Assembly: GCF_015291645.1 (NCBI RefSeq) | Contig: NZ_CP030055.1 | Location: forward strand, 7,338,501 to 7,402,500 | Direction of reading: 5' to 3' | Source: Bradyrhizobium sp. CCBAU 53340 | GTDB lineage: Bacteria; Pseudomonadota; Alphaproteobacteria; Rhizobiales; Xanthobacteraceae | DNA: 64,000 nt | In this document: one piece after another, positions 10,605-18,289 of the stretch | How the letters are laid out: each line of letters begins with the position of its first letter | How positions within the stretch are numbered: position 1 is the first letter of the stretch | The notes under the pieces: model-generated | Told to the model about the DNA's origin: nothing | Databases searched by the model: none | Seen by the model: the letters and a program-made list of their open reading frames with translations, nothing else | Made by a program: the position numbers and the translations under genes

Positions 10605-11423
10605 ATGCGGCGATTGATTTCGGCGGCATTTGCGCTGTTGAGCGCGTGTCTCTCGCCTGCCCTCGCCCAGCAGCCGCCTCAACGCAGCGAGTGCCTCGCG
10701 ATGGCAAATGCGGCGCCCCGCGCCATGCCGGTCGTCTTCCGGCAGGCGGCCGCCGCGGCGCCAGAGGTCGAGATCACCTATGCCGGCCACTCCACCTATT
10801 TCATCGATACGCCGGGCGGGGTGCGCATCGCGACCGATTACAGCGGCGCCTATCAGGTCGGCCGGCTGCCTGACGTCGTCACCATGAACCGGGCGCACAG
10901 CACTCACTATTCGCTCAATCCCGACAAGCGCATTCCCCATGTGCTGCATGGCTGGGGCGAGGACGGCAAGCCGGCTGCCATTTCGGAGCGCATCGGCGAC
11001 ACCTTCATCCGCAACGTCACGACCGACATCCGCCGCTATTTCGGCGACGATTCCGGCACCGACATGATCCGCGACGGCAATTCGATCTTCATCTTCGAGG
11101 TCGCCGGCCTCTGCATCGGTCATCTCGGACATCTGCATCACAAGCTCGACGATAGCCATTTCGCCCAGATCGGCCGGCTCGACATCGTGATGGTGCCGAT
11201 CGACGGCACCTACACCATGTCGCTCGATGGCATCTCGGAGATCACCAGGCGCTTACGTGCCTCCGTGGTGCTGCCGATGCACCGCTTCGCCACCCCGCTC
11301 GACGAGTTCATGCAACGCATCGGCAAGCAGTTCGAGATCGACCGCCGCATCGAACGTTCCTTGCGGATCTCGCGGGACACGCTGCCGACGACGCCGACGG
11401 TAATCATCCTCGACGGGGTTTGA
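10605..11423 (+). CDS. Exported MBL-fold (UlaG-like) metallo-hydrolase
   Basis: Protein of 272 residues with a signal peptide (about residues 1-22, ending SPALAQ). The core starts VEITYAGHSTYFIDTPGG, the UlaG/RomA form of the metallo-beta-lactamase fold in which GHS(T) and AHSTHY-type histidines bind metal. Further His-rich elements are GHLGHLHHKLDDSHF and VVLPMHRFATP. A strict HxHxDH motif is absent, as in UlaG relatives. GGACGGAG lies just upstream of the ATG. The substrate is unknown. It is followed 66 bases later by another plus-strand gene. Confidence 0.78.
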   Translation: MRRLISAAFALLSACLSPALAQQPPQRSECLAMANAAPRAMPVVFRQAAAAAPEVEITYAGHSTYFIDTPGGVRIATDYSGAYQVGRLPDVVTMNRAHSTHYSLNPDKRIPHVLHGWGEDGKPAAISERIGDTFIRNVTTDIRRYFGDDSGTDMIRDGNSIFIFEVAGLCIGHLGHLHHKLDDSHFAQIGRLDIVMVPIDGTYTMSLDGISEITRRLRASVVLPMHRFATPLDEFMQRIGKQFEIDRRIERSLRISRDTLPTTPTVIILDGV

Positions 11424-11489
11424 CGCGCAATTTTCTCCAAGCCGGATGACGGCCGGTCGTGCTGTCCTCCTGAGCAACAGGAGATCGAC

Positions 11490-12011
11490 ATGAGCGACTT
11501 CAAGAGATTGTTGCACGCGGATGGACCCAACCCCGAGCATGCGGCGGCGCTCCAGCTTTACGGCCGCTTCGTCGGCGATTGGGATGCCGAGATCACCGCC
11601 CACGGGGCGGATGGAACGAAACACACCGCACCCGGCGAAATCCATTTCGGCTGGGTGCTGGAGGGACGCGCCATCCAGGACGTCTGGATCATTCCGCGCG
11701 CCGCGGGCAGTCCCGCCTTCCCGGTCGCCGGCAATTGGTACGGCACGACACTACGCGTCTACGACCCCACCATTTCCGCGTGGCGGATTTCCTGGTTCGA
11801 TCCGGGACGCAGCGTGTTCCGTCAGCAGATCGGCCGCCCGCACGGCGAGGATATCGTGCAGGAAGGCACGACCGAAGCCGGAGACCTCACGCGCTGGAGT
11901 TTCGTTGAAATCACAGGCGAATCCTTTCACTGGCTCGGCGAGGTCAAGCCCACGACCGCAACCGACTGGCGGCTGGTGGTCGATGTGAGGGCGACGCGGC
12001 GCAAGGCGTGA
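11490..12011 (+). CDS. Conserved hypothetical protein, DUF1579-like
   Basis: Soluble protein of 173 residues with no signal peptide or membrane segment. The FVGDWDAEI, GEIHFGWVLEGRAIQDVW and GTTLRVYDP elements give the lipocalin-like look of DUF1579-type proteins, which open with a GxW motif and a GRxxxD/VW motif. AGGAGATCGAC precedes the ATG. No catalytic residues can be assigned. The assignment rests on motif resemblance only. Confidence 0.6.
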   Translation: MSDFKRLLHADGPNPEHAAALQLYGRFVGDWDAEITAHGADGTKHTAPGEIHFGWVLEGRAIQDVWIIPRAAGSPAFPVAGNWYGTTLRVYDPTISAWRISWFDPGRSVFRQQIGRPHGEDIVQEGTTEAGDLTRWSFVEITGESFHWLGEVKPTTATDWRLVVDVRATRRKA

Positions 12012-12146
12012 CGGATTCCGGGCGGCTGCCACGTGCTCGCTGCAACCTCTTCCGTCGCTGCCAAGGTGCCCTGAGCAACGCGCGCTGCTGCGTGGCGCGA
12101 TCAGGTGCTAGGCTCCCGCCATAAAAACATGAGGGAGCGAATTTCG

Positions 12147-13199
12147 ATGGCTGCAAGCGGTCTGCCCGCCAACACCAGCGGGCTCTTCATCGAGCCGCGC
12201 GAGGACTGGCTCGCGCAACATCAGGAAGAGATCATCGATCCCTTCAGGCCGATCGTCGATCCGCATCATCATCTCTGGAATCGCGGCCATCGCTATCTGA
12301 TCGAGGAGATGGCTGATGACATCGCTTCCGGCCACAACATCATTGCGACCGTCTATGTCGATTGCCGCTCGATGTACCGCGCGCACGGGCCCGAAGCATT
12401 CAGGCCGGTCGGCGAGGTCGAGTTCGCCAACGGCGTGGCGGCGATGAGCGCGAGCGGTGGTTACGGCAAGGCCGCGATCTGCGCCGGCATCGTCAGCCAT
12501 GTGAGCCTTTTGCTCGGCGATGCGGCAAGGCCGGTGCTGGAGGCGGAAATCGCCGCCGGCAATGGCCGTTTCCGCGGCATCAGGCATTCATCCGCGTGGG
12601 ATCCGGATCCCGTCGTCGCCGGTATGTATGCGACCCGTCCGAAGGGACTGCTGCAGGATCCAGCCTTCCGCAAGGGCTTTGCCCATCTTGCACCGCTTGG
12701 CCTCAGTTTCGATGCCTGGCTGTTTCATCCGCAGATCGGCGAGCTGACTGAACTGGCTCGTGCCTTCCCCGACACCAGAATCGTGCTCGACCATTGCGGC
12801 GGGCCGGCCGGGGTCGGCCGCTTTGCCGGGCGGCGCGAAGAGGTGTTTGCGCAGTGGCGCGCCTCGATCCAGCAGATCGCTCGTTGCGAGAACGTCGTGG
12901 TGAAGCTCGGCGGGCTCGCGATGTGCCTGCTCGGCTACGACTTCCATCTGCGCGAGAGGCCGCCGTCTTCCGAGGAGCTTGCCGCCGCGTGGAAGCCCTA
13001 TGTCGACACCTGCATCGAGGCATTCGGGCCGAAGCGCGCGATGTTCGAGAGCAATTTTCCGCCGGACAAGGGCCAGTGCAGCTACCAGGTGATCTTCAAC
13101 GCCTTCAAACGGATCGCGGCGCCGTTGAGCGAGGCGGAGAAGAATGCGCTGTTCTCGCAGACCGCGACCGATGTCTACCGGCTTGAACTGCCGTCATGA
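12147..13199 (+). CDS. Amidohydrolase-family metal-dependent hydrolase
   Basis: TIM-barrel protein of 350 residues of the Amidohydro_2 (LigI/fuconolactonase-like) group. The first-strand metal motif is VDPHHHLWN, later strands carry GIRHS and VLDHCGGPAG, and the last-strand motif is MFESNFPPDKG. In many relatives the last motif reads GSDWP; here Asn stands where the metal-binding Asp usually lies, as in a known subset of the family. The ATG at 12147 was chosen because GAGGGAG lies about 10 bases upstream; the frame is open 14 codons earlier without a ribosome site. Substrate unknown, probably a lactone or carboxylate. Confidence 0.8.
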   Translation: MAASGLPANTSGLFIEPREDWLAQHQEEIIDPFRPIVDPHHHLWNRGHRYLIEEMADDIASGHNIIATVYVDCRSMYRAHGPEAFRPVGEVEFANGVAAMSASGGYGKAAICAGIVSHVSLLLGDAARPVLEAEIAAGNGRFRGIRHSSAWDPDPVVAGMYATRPKGLLQDPAFRKGFAHLAPLGLSFDAWLFHPQIGELTELARAFPDTRIVLDHCGGPAGVGRFAGRREEVFAQWRASIQQIARCENVVVKLGGLAMCLLGYDFHLRERPPSSEELAAAWKPYVDTCIEAFGPKRAMFESNFPPDKGQCSYQVIFNAFKRIAAPLSEAEKNALFSQTATDVYRLELPS

Positions 13200-13204
13200 C
13201 GCAA

Positions 13205-13238
13205 AAGAGGGGCCGGGATGTTGATCCCGCCCCCTCTT
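13205..13238. terminator. Bidirectional terminator between convergent genes
   Basis: Arms 13205-13219 and 13224-13238 pair at 14 of 15 positions around a GTTG loop. A-rich sequence on the left (AAAAG) and CTCTTCC on the right give weak T-tracts for either strand. It sits between the convergent amidohydrolase and cupin genes. Confidence 0.75.
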
Positions 13239-13273
13239 CCGTCGTGGCCGCTGGGAAGCGTCCGTGAAAATGA

Positions 13274-13729
13274 CTAGCCGGCACCCATGAGGCTGGCAGG
13301 GCGGCGCTCGCCGGGCGAGAGGAGCATCCGCTTCAGCTTGTTGACGACGCGGACCATGAAGCCAATGACCGCGGGATTGGTCTTGCGGCAGAAGGCGATC
13401 TTCTTGACGTGGCCCTCGACATGCCATTTGGCATGGGCGCCGTCGCGGAAGAAGATGACGTCGCCGACGCCATAGCGTTTTGGCGGAAGCCCGTCGCTCT
13501 CCAGCACGATCGATCCTTCCAGGATCATGATCGTCTCGTCGAAATCATAGTACCAGTTGAAACGGCCTTCCGTGCAGGACCAGATGATGGTCGAGGAGGT
13601 GCCGTCCGAACTGGTCGAGAGGATGTGCGAGCGCGAGACCGGGTTGCCTTCGATGATCCAGGCCGGCTCGATCGGCCGCAACTCCAGATCCACATTGCAA
13701 CTGCCGATTTCAATCATTGCCCGCGACAT
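13274..13729 (-). CDS. Cupin-domain protein
   Basis: Small protein of 151 residues with one cupin barrel. The first cupin motif is degenerate (WYYDFDETIMILEGSIVLESDG) and the second reads YGVGDVIFFRDGAHAKWHVEGHVKKIAF, both in the expected order for DUF861-like cupins. The ATG at 13729 is favoured, with GGGGAAG upstream; a TTG 7 codons earlier lacks a ribosome site. The C-terminal part after the barrel (about residues 115-151) is basic. The usual His pair of the first motif is not intact, so metal binding is doubtful. Function unknown. Confidence 0.7.
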   Translation of the reverse strand: MSRAMIEIGSCNVDLELRPIEPAWIIEGNPVSRSHILSTSSDGTSSTIIWSCTEGRFNWYYDFDETIMILEGSIVLESDGLPPKRYGVGDVIFFRDGAHAKWHVEGHVKKIAFCRKTNPAVIGFMVRVVNKLKRMLLSPGERRPASLMGAG

Positions 13730-13966
13730 CTGCTTCCCCAGGAGGTACAATATGATTAACCGGGCTTAATCCCGGATTGTTTCAAAAGATGTTGGGAACG
13801 CTAATAGCCGGTTTTTAATTCTTCCTTACGCAGGCCCCGACAATCCACCGCAAGTTGCAGATGCGAATCGGTTAACGTCGGGATTTCCCTGCAAATTCGC
13901 GCACATGAACCCATCTTTTCCGGGGTGCGACAAAGTGCGCGGGACGACCCAGAAGGAGCCCGATCG

Positions 13967-14521
13967 ATGCCCCTGACCCCAGAGGTTCTGACAGCCGACA
14001 GCGAGGTCGTCGCCTGGCTCGGTCGTCTCGATGTCTCATTCGCAGCGGACGACGAACCCTGGTTCACGATCGACGGCGTCGAAAGCCCCCGGCAGATCGG
14101 CAGTGACAGTTCGGGCGGCGCCTTCGTGCTGCTGCCGTCGCAGAATGTGCTCTACGTGTCATCGGAAGGCCGGGCCGGGATCATCGCGGGGAATTTTGAA
14201 GCGTTCGTCCAGCTGGTCGTCGCCCGCCCCTATTGGCTCGACATCCTCAAATTCTCCGCCGGCGGCGATCTCGAGCAAATGCGACGTGCGGCGGATGCGC
14301 TGGAAGCGACACTCGACGACGAGGACGACGTCAACGAAGCGAGGGAGGAAATCCGCGCGCGCCTGGATCTGCCGGAGGCCAAGGACCCGGTCGGCGCACT
14401 CTACGAAGCGGTCGCGGCTTCCGACGCCATCGTACGGGCCACTGACGGCAGCCCGTTCACGACCCTGTTCAACCGCTTCAGCATCGACAACAACCCGACG
14501 CTGCGTAACGCGGCGGCGTGA
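13967..14521 (+). CDS. Hypothetical acidic protein, possibly SUKH/SMI1-like
   Basis: Soluble acidic protein of 184 residues. The ATG at 13967 is preceded by AGAAGGAG, which settles the start. The segment IGSDSSGGAFVLLPSQNVLYVSSEG followed by AGIIAGNFEAFVQLVV resembles the core of SUKH (SMI1/KNR4) domains, where a G(D/S)GGG strand is followed by a strand and an FxxFL helix; this is a weak, by-eye match. The second half is helical and highly charged (LEATLDDEDDVNEAREEIRAR). No toxin gene is adjacent. It stands alone between a cupin gene and a repeat. Confidence 0.55.
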   Translation: MPLTPEVLTADSEVVAWLGRLDVSFAADDEPWFTIDGVESPRQIGSDSSGGAFVLLPSQNVLYVSSEGRAGIIAGNFEAFVQLVVARPYWLDILKFSAGGDLEQMRRAADALEATLDDEDDVNEAREEIRARLDLPEAKDPVGALYEAVAASDAIVRATDGSPFTTLFNRFSIDNNPTLRNAAA

Positions 14522-14549
14522 GTGCTTGGCGCCTCAATCGTTCACGACC

Positions 14550-14629
14550 GTCATGGCCGGGCTTGTCCCGGTCATCCACGCCTTGCGGCACGAAGAACGT
14601 GGATGCCCGGGACAAGCCCCGGGCATGAC
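14550..14629. repeat. Intergenic palindromic repeat, family C
   Basis: Arms 14550-14580 and 14598-14629 form a near-perfect inverted repeat of about 30 bases (GTCATGGCCGGGCTTGTCCC and its complement). It is located between the stop codons of convergent genes, so it may also terminate both. Elements of this sequence type are widespread between genes in bradyrhizobia (established knowledge, from memory). Confidence 0.8.
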
Positions 14630-14640
14630 GAGCAGCAGAG

Positions 14641-15897
14641 TTACTTCGCCCACTCGCCCTTGCGGAACACCGGCACCTTGCTGCCGTCGGCCAGGATGCC
14701 GTCGATATCGGTCTCGGCCGAGCCGATCATCCAGTCGATATGGATCAGGCTCTGGTTGCCGCCTTGCGCGGCGATCTGCTGCGGCGTGAGCTGGGCGCCA
14801 TTGACGAAGCACTTCGAATAGCACTGGCCGAGCGCGACGTGCGAGGCCGCATTCTCGTCGAACAGCGTGTTGTAGAACAATAGCCCGCTCTGCGAGATCG
14901 GCGAGGAATGCGGCACCAGCGCCACTTCGCCGAGGCGGCGTGCGCCCTCGTCGGTATCGAGCACCTTGTTCAGCACCTCGGCGCCGCGCGAAGCCTTGGC
15001 GTCGACGATCTTGCCGTCCTCGAAGCGCACCGCGATGTTGTCGATCAGCGTGCCCTGATAGGACAGTGGCTTCGAGCTCACGACATGGCCATAAACCCGC
15101 CGGCAATGCGGCGTGGTGAAGACCTCCTCGGTCGGGATGTTGGCATTGCAACTGATGCCGTTCTTGGAGAGCGAGGCCCCGCCTTCCCATTCATGGCCGT
15201 CGGCCAGCCCGATGGTGAGATCGGTGCCGGGACCCGAATATTGCAGCGCGCGGAAACGCTGGCCGTTGAGCCAGTTGGTGCGCTCGCGCAGCACCGCATT
15301 ATGGCTCGCCCAATTGGCCATGGCATCCTCGCGGTTGACACGGGATGCCGCGAAGATCGCATCTGCAAGCTTGCTGATCGCCACCTCTTCCGCATCATCA
15401 GGGAAGACCTGCTTCGCCCAGGACGGGCTCGGATAGGCGATGATGTTCCAGTTGGTGTCGAAATTGACGATCTTTTCCAGCGCCGGCTGATAGGCCATGG
15501 AATTGGCCTTGCTGGCGCGCGCGACCTTGGACGGATCTTCGCCGGACAACAGCATCGGATTGTCGCCGACGATGGCAAGCCGCGCGGTGTTCTCCGAGAA
15601 CGCCTTGGCCATGCCCTCATACAGCCAGTTGGCGGCACGATCGAAACTATTGTCGTGGCCGTAACGGTAGCGTGCCAGCGTCATCTCCTCGTCGGAGAGG
15701 ATGGGCGTCACGATGCCGGCGCCGGCCTTGTAGGCGTGCGCAGCGATCCGGCGCACCAGCGGCAGCGCGATCGCCGGCGCCGTCAGAAGCAGATCCTGTC
15801 CCGGTCGCAAGCCCAGCCCCACCTTCACCGCCACCTCGGCCAGCCGGTCGAGCTTCACGGGATCGATGGACGTAGGAGTATTGCGGTGATCGGTCAT
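14641..15897 (-). CDS. M29-family aminopeptidase
   Basis: Metallo-aminopeptidase of 418 residues, the thermophilic-aminopeptidase (AmpS/AmpT) family, which cleaves N-terminal residues from peptides in the cytoplasm with two metal ions. Visible family elements: LRPGQDLLLTAPAIALPLVRR near the N-terminus, ANIPTEEVFTTPHCRRVYG, EVALVPHSSPISQSGLLFYNTLFDENAASHVALGQCY, and NQSLIHIDWMIGS near the C-terminus. The metal ligands expected in this family (Glu of TEEVF; Glu and His in the EVALVPH and DENAASHVA regions; His and Asp in HIDWM) are present. Length matches the family. Monocistronic. Confidence 0.9.
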   Translation of the reverse strand: MTDHRNTPTSIDPVKLDRLAEVAVKVGLGLRPGQDLLLTAPAIALPLVRRIAAHAYKAGAGIVTPILSDEEMTLARYRYGHDNSFDRAANWLYEGMAKAFSENTARLAIVGDNPMLLSGEDPSKVARASKANSMAYQPALEKIVNFDTNWNIIAYPSPSWAKQVFPDDAEEVAISKLADAIFAASRVNREDAMANWASHNAVLRERTNWLNGQRFRALQYSGPGTDLTIGLADGHEWEGGASLSKNGISCNANIPTEEVFTTPHCRRVYGHVVSSKPLSYQGTLIDNIAVRFEDGKIVDAKASRGAEVLNKVLDTDEGARRLGEVALVPHSSPISQSGLLFYNTLFDENAASHVALGQCYSKCFVNGAQLTPQQIAAQGGNQSLIHIDWMIGSAETDIDGILADGSKVPVFRKGEWAK

Positions 15898-16290
15898 GCC
15901 GGGTCCTCTGCCGAAAGTCTGTCATTCAATCTAAGTGTAACATCACGAGACACAAGTGTGCGAGCGTCTTGCGAGACGTGAAAGATACGGAGTTTCTCGC
16001 ATTTTGGTTTTCAACGCGTTGCCGATTCAGCACCCGGCCGACCGGCGCCGGCGCAAGGCCGAGGTCATTTTTGGGTGAGTTAAGGGCCTCGATGCCGGCG
16101 CGATGAATTCTGGCCGCCACATACGGCCGGGATGCAGCGGCGCCATCTATCCCCGGCGCCTCCATTGCACTCCGGCCTCGGGATCGCGAAAGAGAGACCC
16201 GCCTTGCGAATCCGGACGGCGGCATCTGCATCCCATCACATCGCCCTGTCCAAACTTTGATTCAGCGCATTTCGTCGGTCGCACTATCAC
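15898..16290. other. Gene-free stretch upstream of aminopeptidase and BA14K genes
   Basis: This region lies between two divergent genes and should hold both promoters. No convincing open frame, operator or promoter pair was found by eye. Confidence 0.5.
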
Positions 16291-16321
16291 TCATGATGCG
16301 GCGCGCAGTGCCGCATCATGA
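16291..16321 (+). promoter_or_regulatory. 12-bp hairpin directly before a ribosome binding site
   Basis: TCATGATGCGGC (16291-16302) and GCCGCATCATGA (16310-16321) form a perfect 12-bp stem with a 7-base loop. The last base of the stem abuts GGAG, the ribosome site of the BA14K gene (ATG at 16333). In the mRNA it would sit at the ribosome site and might control translation or stability. As DNA it could equally be an operator. Confidence 0.65.
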
Positions 16322-16332
16322 GGAGACCACCA

Positions 16333-16737
16333 ATGTTGAAATCGTTTCGATTCGTTGCCGGGGCTTGTCTGCTGGCGTGCCTGTCGGCCGCGACTTTGAG
16401 CGCGGCATCGGCGGCGCCGCTCGGCCAGCCGCTCGCGATGGCGCAGGCGGCGTCCGGCCAGATCGAGCAGGTGCGGTGGCATGGACATCGCGGCTGGGGC
16501 TGGGGCGGCGGCGCGTTCGTCGGCGGACTGGCGGCCGGCGCGATCATCGGCGGCGCGATGGCTGCGCCCTATTATTACGGTTCGCCTTATTACTACGGAC
16601 CGGCCTATCCGCCGCCCGCGGCCTACGGACCGCCGCCGGAAGGCGACATCGAATACTGCATGCGGCGCTACAGATCCTACAATCCAAATACGGGCCTTTA
16701 TCTCGGCAACGACGGCCGGCGCCATCCCTGCCCGTGA
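16333..16737 (+). CDS. BA14K-family envelope protein
   Basis: Exported protein of 134 residues. A signal peptide covers about residues 1-27. The middle has a glycine-rich hydrophobic stretch (GWGGGAFVGGLAAGAIIGGA) and a Tyr/Pro-rich linker. The C-terminus reads YCMRRYRSYNPNTGLYLGND and ends GRRHPCP, the BA14K signature with two Cys. The founding member, from Brucella, is an immunoreactive lectin-like protein. The ATG at 16333 follows GGAG by 7 bases. Likely membrane or periplasm. Confidence 0.88.
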   Translation: MLKSFRFVAGACLLACLSAATLSAASAAPLGQPLAMAQAASGQIEQVRWHGHRGWGWGGGAFVGGLAAGAIIGGAMAAPYYYGSPYYYGPAYPPPAAYGPPPEGDIEYCMRRYRSYNPNTGLYLGNDGRRHPCP

Positions 16738-16743
16738 CAAGAT

Positions 16744-16764
16744 CGCCCGCGCCAAACGCGGGCG
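16744..16764 (+). terminator. Hairpin after the BA14K gene
   Basis: CGCCCGCG and CGCGGGCG (16744-16751, 16757-16764) form a perfect 8-bp stem with a CCAAA loop, 7 bases after the stop codon. There is no T-tract, so termination is only likely, not certain. Confidence 0.5.
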
Positions 16765-16846
16765 GCTTGGATCAATCTCCCGAAGCTCCATCCACCCTGT
16801 TCCCTCACGGGACAGGGCGGATTTGCATGAGCCGGCTCGCCTCCCT

Positions 16847-17269
16847 CTACTCCTGCATCATCTCGCCGCTACCGCCGAACTCGGCGGGGAAATCCTTCAG
16901 CTTGGGCAGGCCGTCGCGCATCGGCAGGACCGTCTCGGCGTAGTTGACGTGGACGCCGGGCGCGAATTTGAGCGTCGGAATCGTGGCGGTGAAGACGTCG
17001 ATCATGCCGAGCGGCGGATGATTGGTCATGAGATGGCCGCCACATTTCCTGCAGAATTGACGCTCGCTGAGCGGCGTCTTGGCGTAGGTCGCGACATGCT
17101 CTGCACCGGCCGTGACACGCACGGCCTCGGGCTTCCACAGGCTGAACGCATTGACCGGGCCGCCCGACCAGGAGCGGCAGGACCGGCAGTGGCAATATCC
17201 CATCGCCTCCGGTTCCCCCGTGACCTCGAGCGCAACCGCGCCGCAAAAACAGTTCCCGACATGAGTCAT
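16847..17269 (-). CDS. GFA-family (CENP-V/GFA) zinc-binding protein
   Basis: Protein of 140 residues with the GFA fold. The zinc-binding cysteines are visible as NCFCGAV (residues 6-12), YCHCRSCRSW (about 25-34) and QFCRKCGGHL (about 71-80). The founding member was described as glutathione-dependent formaldehyde-activating, but most family members have no proven function. GGAGAACACG lies before the ATG. It is followed on the other side by mddA on the same strand, about 100 bases upstream; co-transcription is possible. Confidence 0.85.
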   Translation of the reverse strand: MTHVGNCFCGAVALEVTGEPEAMGYCHCRSCRSWSGGPVNAFSLWKPEAVRVTAGAEHVATYAKTPLSERQFCRKCGGHLMTNHPPLGMIDVFTATIPTLKFAPGVHVNYAETVLPMRDGLPKLKDFPAEFGGSGEMMQE

Positions 17270-17367
17270 CGTGTTCTCCGTTTATGAGTCTTTGTAATTG
17301 ACATTTTCCTCCGTGCCCCCCGGTGCCGCATCCTCCTTTCGATGGACGCGGCGGCGGCATGGCAAGG

Positions 17368-18156
17368 TTACACCGACTTTCGCCAGGGAATAAGCATCGA
17401 CACCCGTTGTTTGTACTGCCGGTATTCGTCACCGAAGAGATCGACGAGATCGTGCTCCTCCAGCGCGATGCCGACGAAGATGTAGGCGGTGGTCACGGCC
17501 GCGAACAGCAGATGGCCTGCGGTCATGGTCGGTGCCGCCCAGAAGGCGATGATGAAGCCGAGATAGATCGGATGACGGACGAATTTGTAGAGCAGCGGCG
17601 TCTTGAACCGCGGCGGCGCGGCCTGCTTGCCGACGAGATGGCTAGTCACCTGATGCAATCCGAACAATTCGAAATGATTGATGATGAAGGTCGAGGTGAA
17701 CACCAGCACCCAGCCCGCGAACGACAGCGTGATCAGCGTCACGGCAAGATTGGGGTTGGCGACGTCCCATATGACCATGGGCAATGGACGCCACTGCCAG
17801 AACAGGAGCAGCAACGACAGGCTCGCGAACAGCACGTAGGTCGAGCGCTCGACCGGCTTGGGGACGAATTGCGTCCACCACGCCTTGAAGCGCTGGCGCG
17901 CCATCACGCTATGTTGAACCGCAAACAGCGTCATCAGCAGCAGATTGATGATCATGGCTTCAGCGGCCGGCGTGTCGGTTCCGATATCGATGGTCTTCGG
18001 CACCAACAGCCCCGTCACGAAGCCGATGGCATAGAGAATGGTGACGAAAAACACGAGATACGCCGCCACTCCGTAGAGAAAAGCGATGAACTTGAACATG
18101 CGCGAGCCCGCAGCCGCCGGGCCAATGGAATCAACCTGATGATCGAGTTGGGTCAT
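17368..18156 (-). CDS. mddA: Methanethiol S-methyltransferase (MddA-like), membrane protein
   Basis: Membrane protein of 262 residues with about 5-6 helices, NnrU/isoprenylcysteine methyltransferase-like. The sequence follows MddA from memory: FKFIAFLYGVAAYLVFFVTI at the N-terminus, LFAVQHSVMARQRFKAWWT, KPVERSTYVLFASLSLLLLF, WQWRPLP, STFIINHFELFGLHQV, and KFVRHPIYLGF with EEHDLVDLFGDEYRQY near the C-terminus. The last two are the SAM-binding RHP...EE motifs. MddA makes dimethyl sulfide from methanethiol using SAM. The ATG at 18156 follows GGAG by 6 bases; the frame is open 52 codons upstream without support. It is divergent from the short regulator at 18290. Confidence 0.82.
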   Translation of the reverse strand: MTQLDHQVDSIGPAAAGSRMFKFIAFLYGVAAYLVFFVTILYAIGFVTGLLVPKTIDIGTDTPAAEAMIINLLLMTLFAVQHSVMARQRFKAWWTQFVPKPVERSTYVLFASLSLLLLFWQWRPLPMVIWDVANPNLAVTLITLSFAGWVLVFTSTFIINHFELFGLHQVTSHLVGKQAAPPRFKTPLLYKFVRHPIYLGFIIAFWAAPTMTAGHLLFAAVTTAYIFVGIALEEHDLVDLFGDEYRQYKQRVSMLIPWRKSV

Positions 18157-18239
18157 GGAAAGCTCCGTTGTGCCGAGGCATCGGCACTGTCTGGCCTCGG
18201 CACCATGCCGGGCCGGACCGTGGAAGACTTTCGCGGACC

Positions 18240-18283
18240 GTTGATTTTCAGCTGAGACGACTTTGATTTTTGCTTGAGACGAC
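18240..18283. promoter_or_regulatory. Tandem 22-base direct repeats in the mddA/regulator gap
   Basis: Two abutting 22-base units (18240-18261, 18262-18283) match at 17 of 22 positions and share TTGATTTT and TGAGACGAC. A 22-base spacing is about two helical turns, the pattern expected for head-to-tail binding of an OmpR-type winged helix. The units end 6 bases before the regulator GTG and lie 84-127 bases upstream of the mddA start. They are a candidate operator for both genes. Confidence 0.6.
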
Positions 18284-18289
18284 AGAAAC

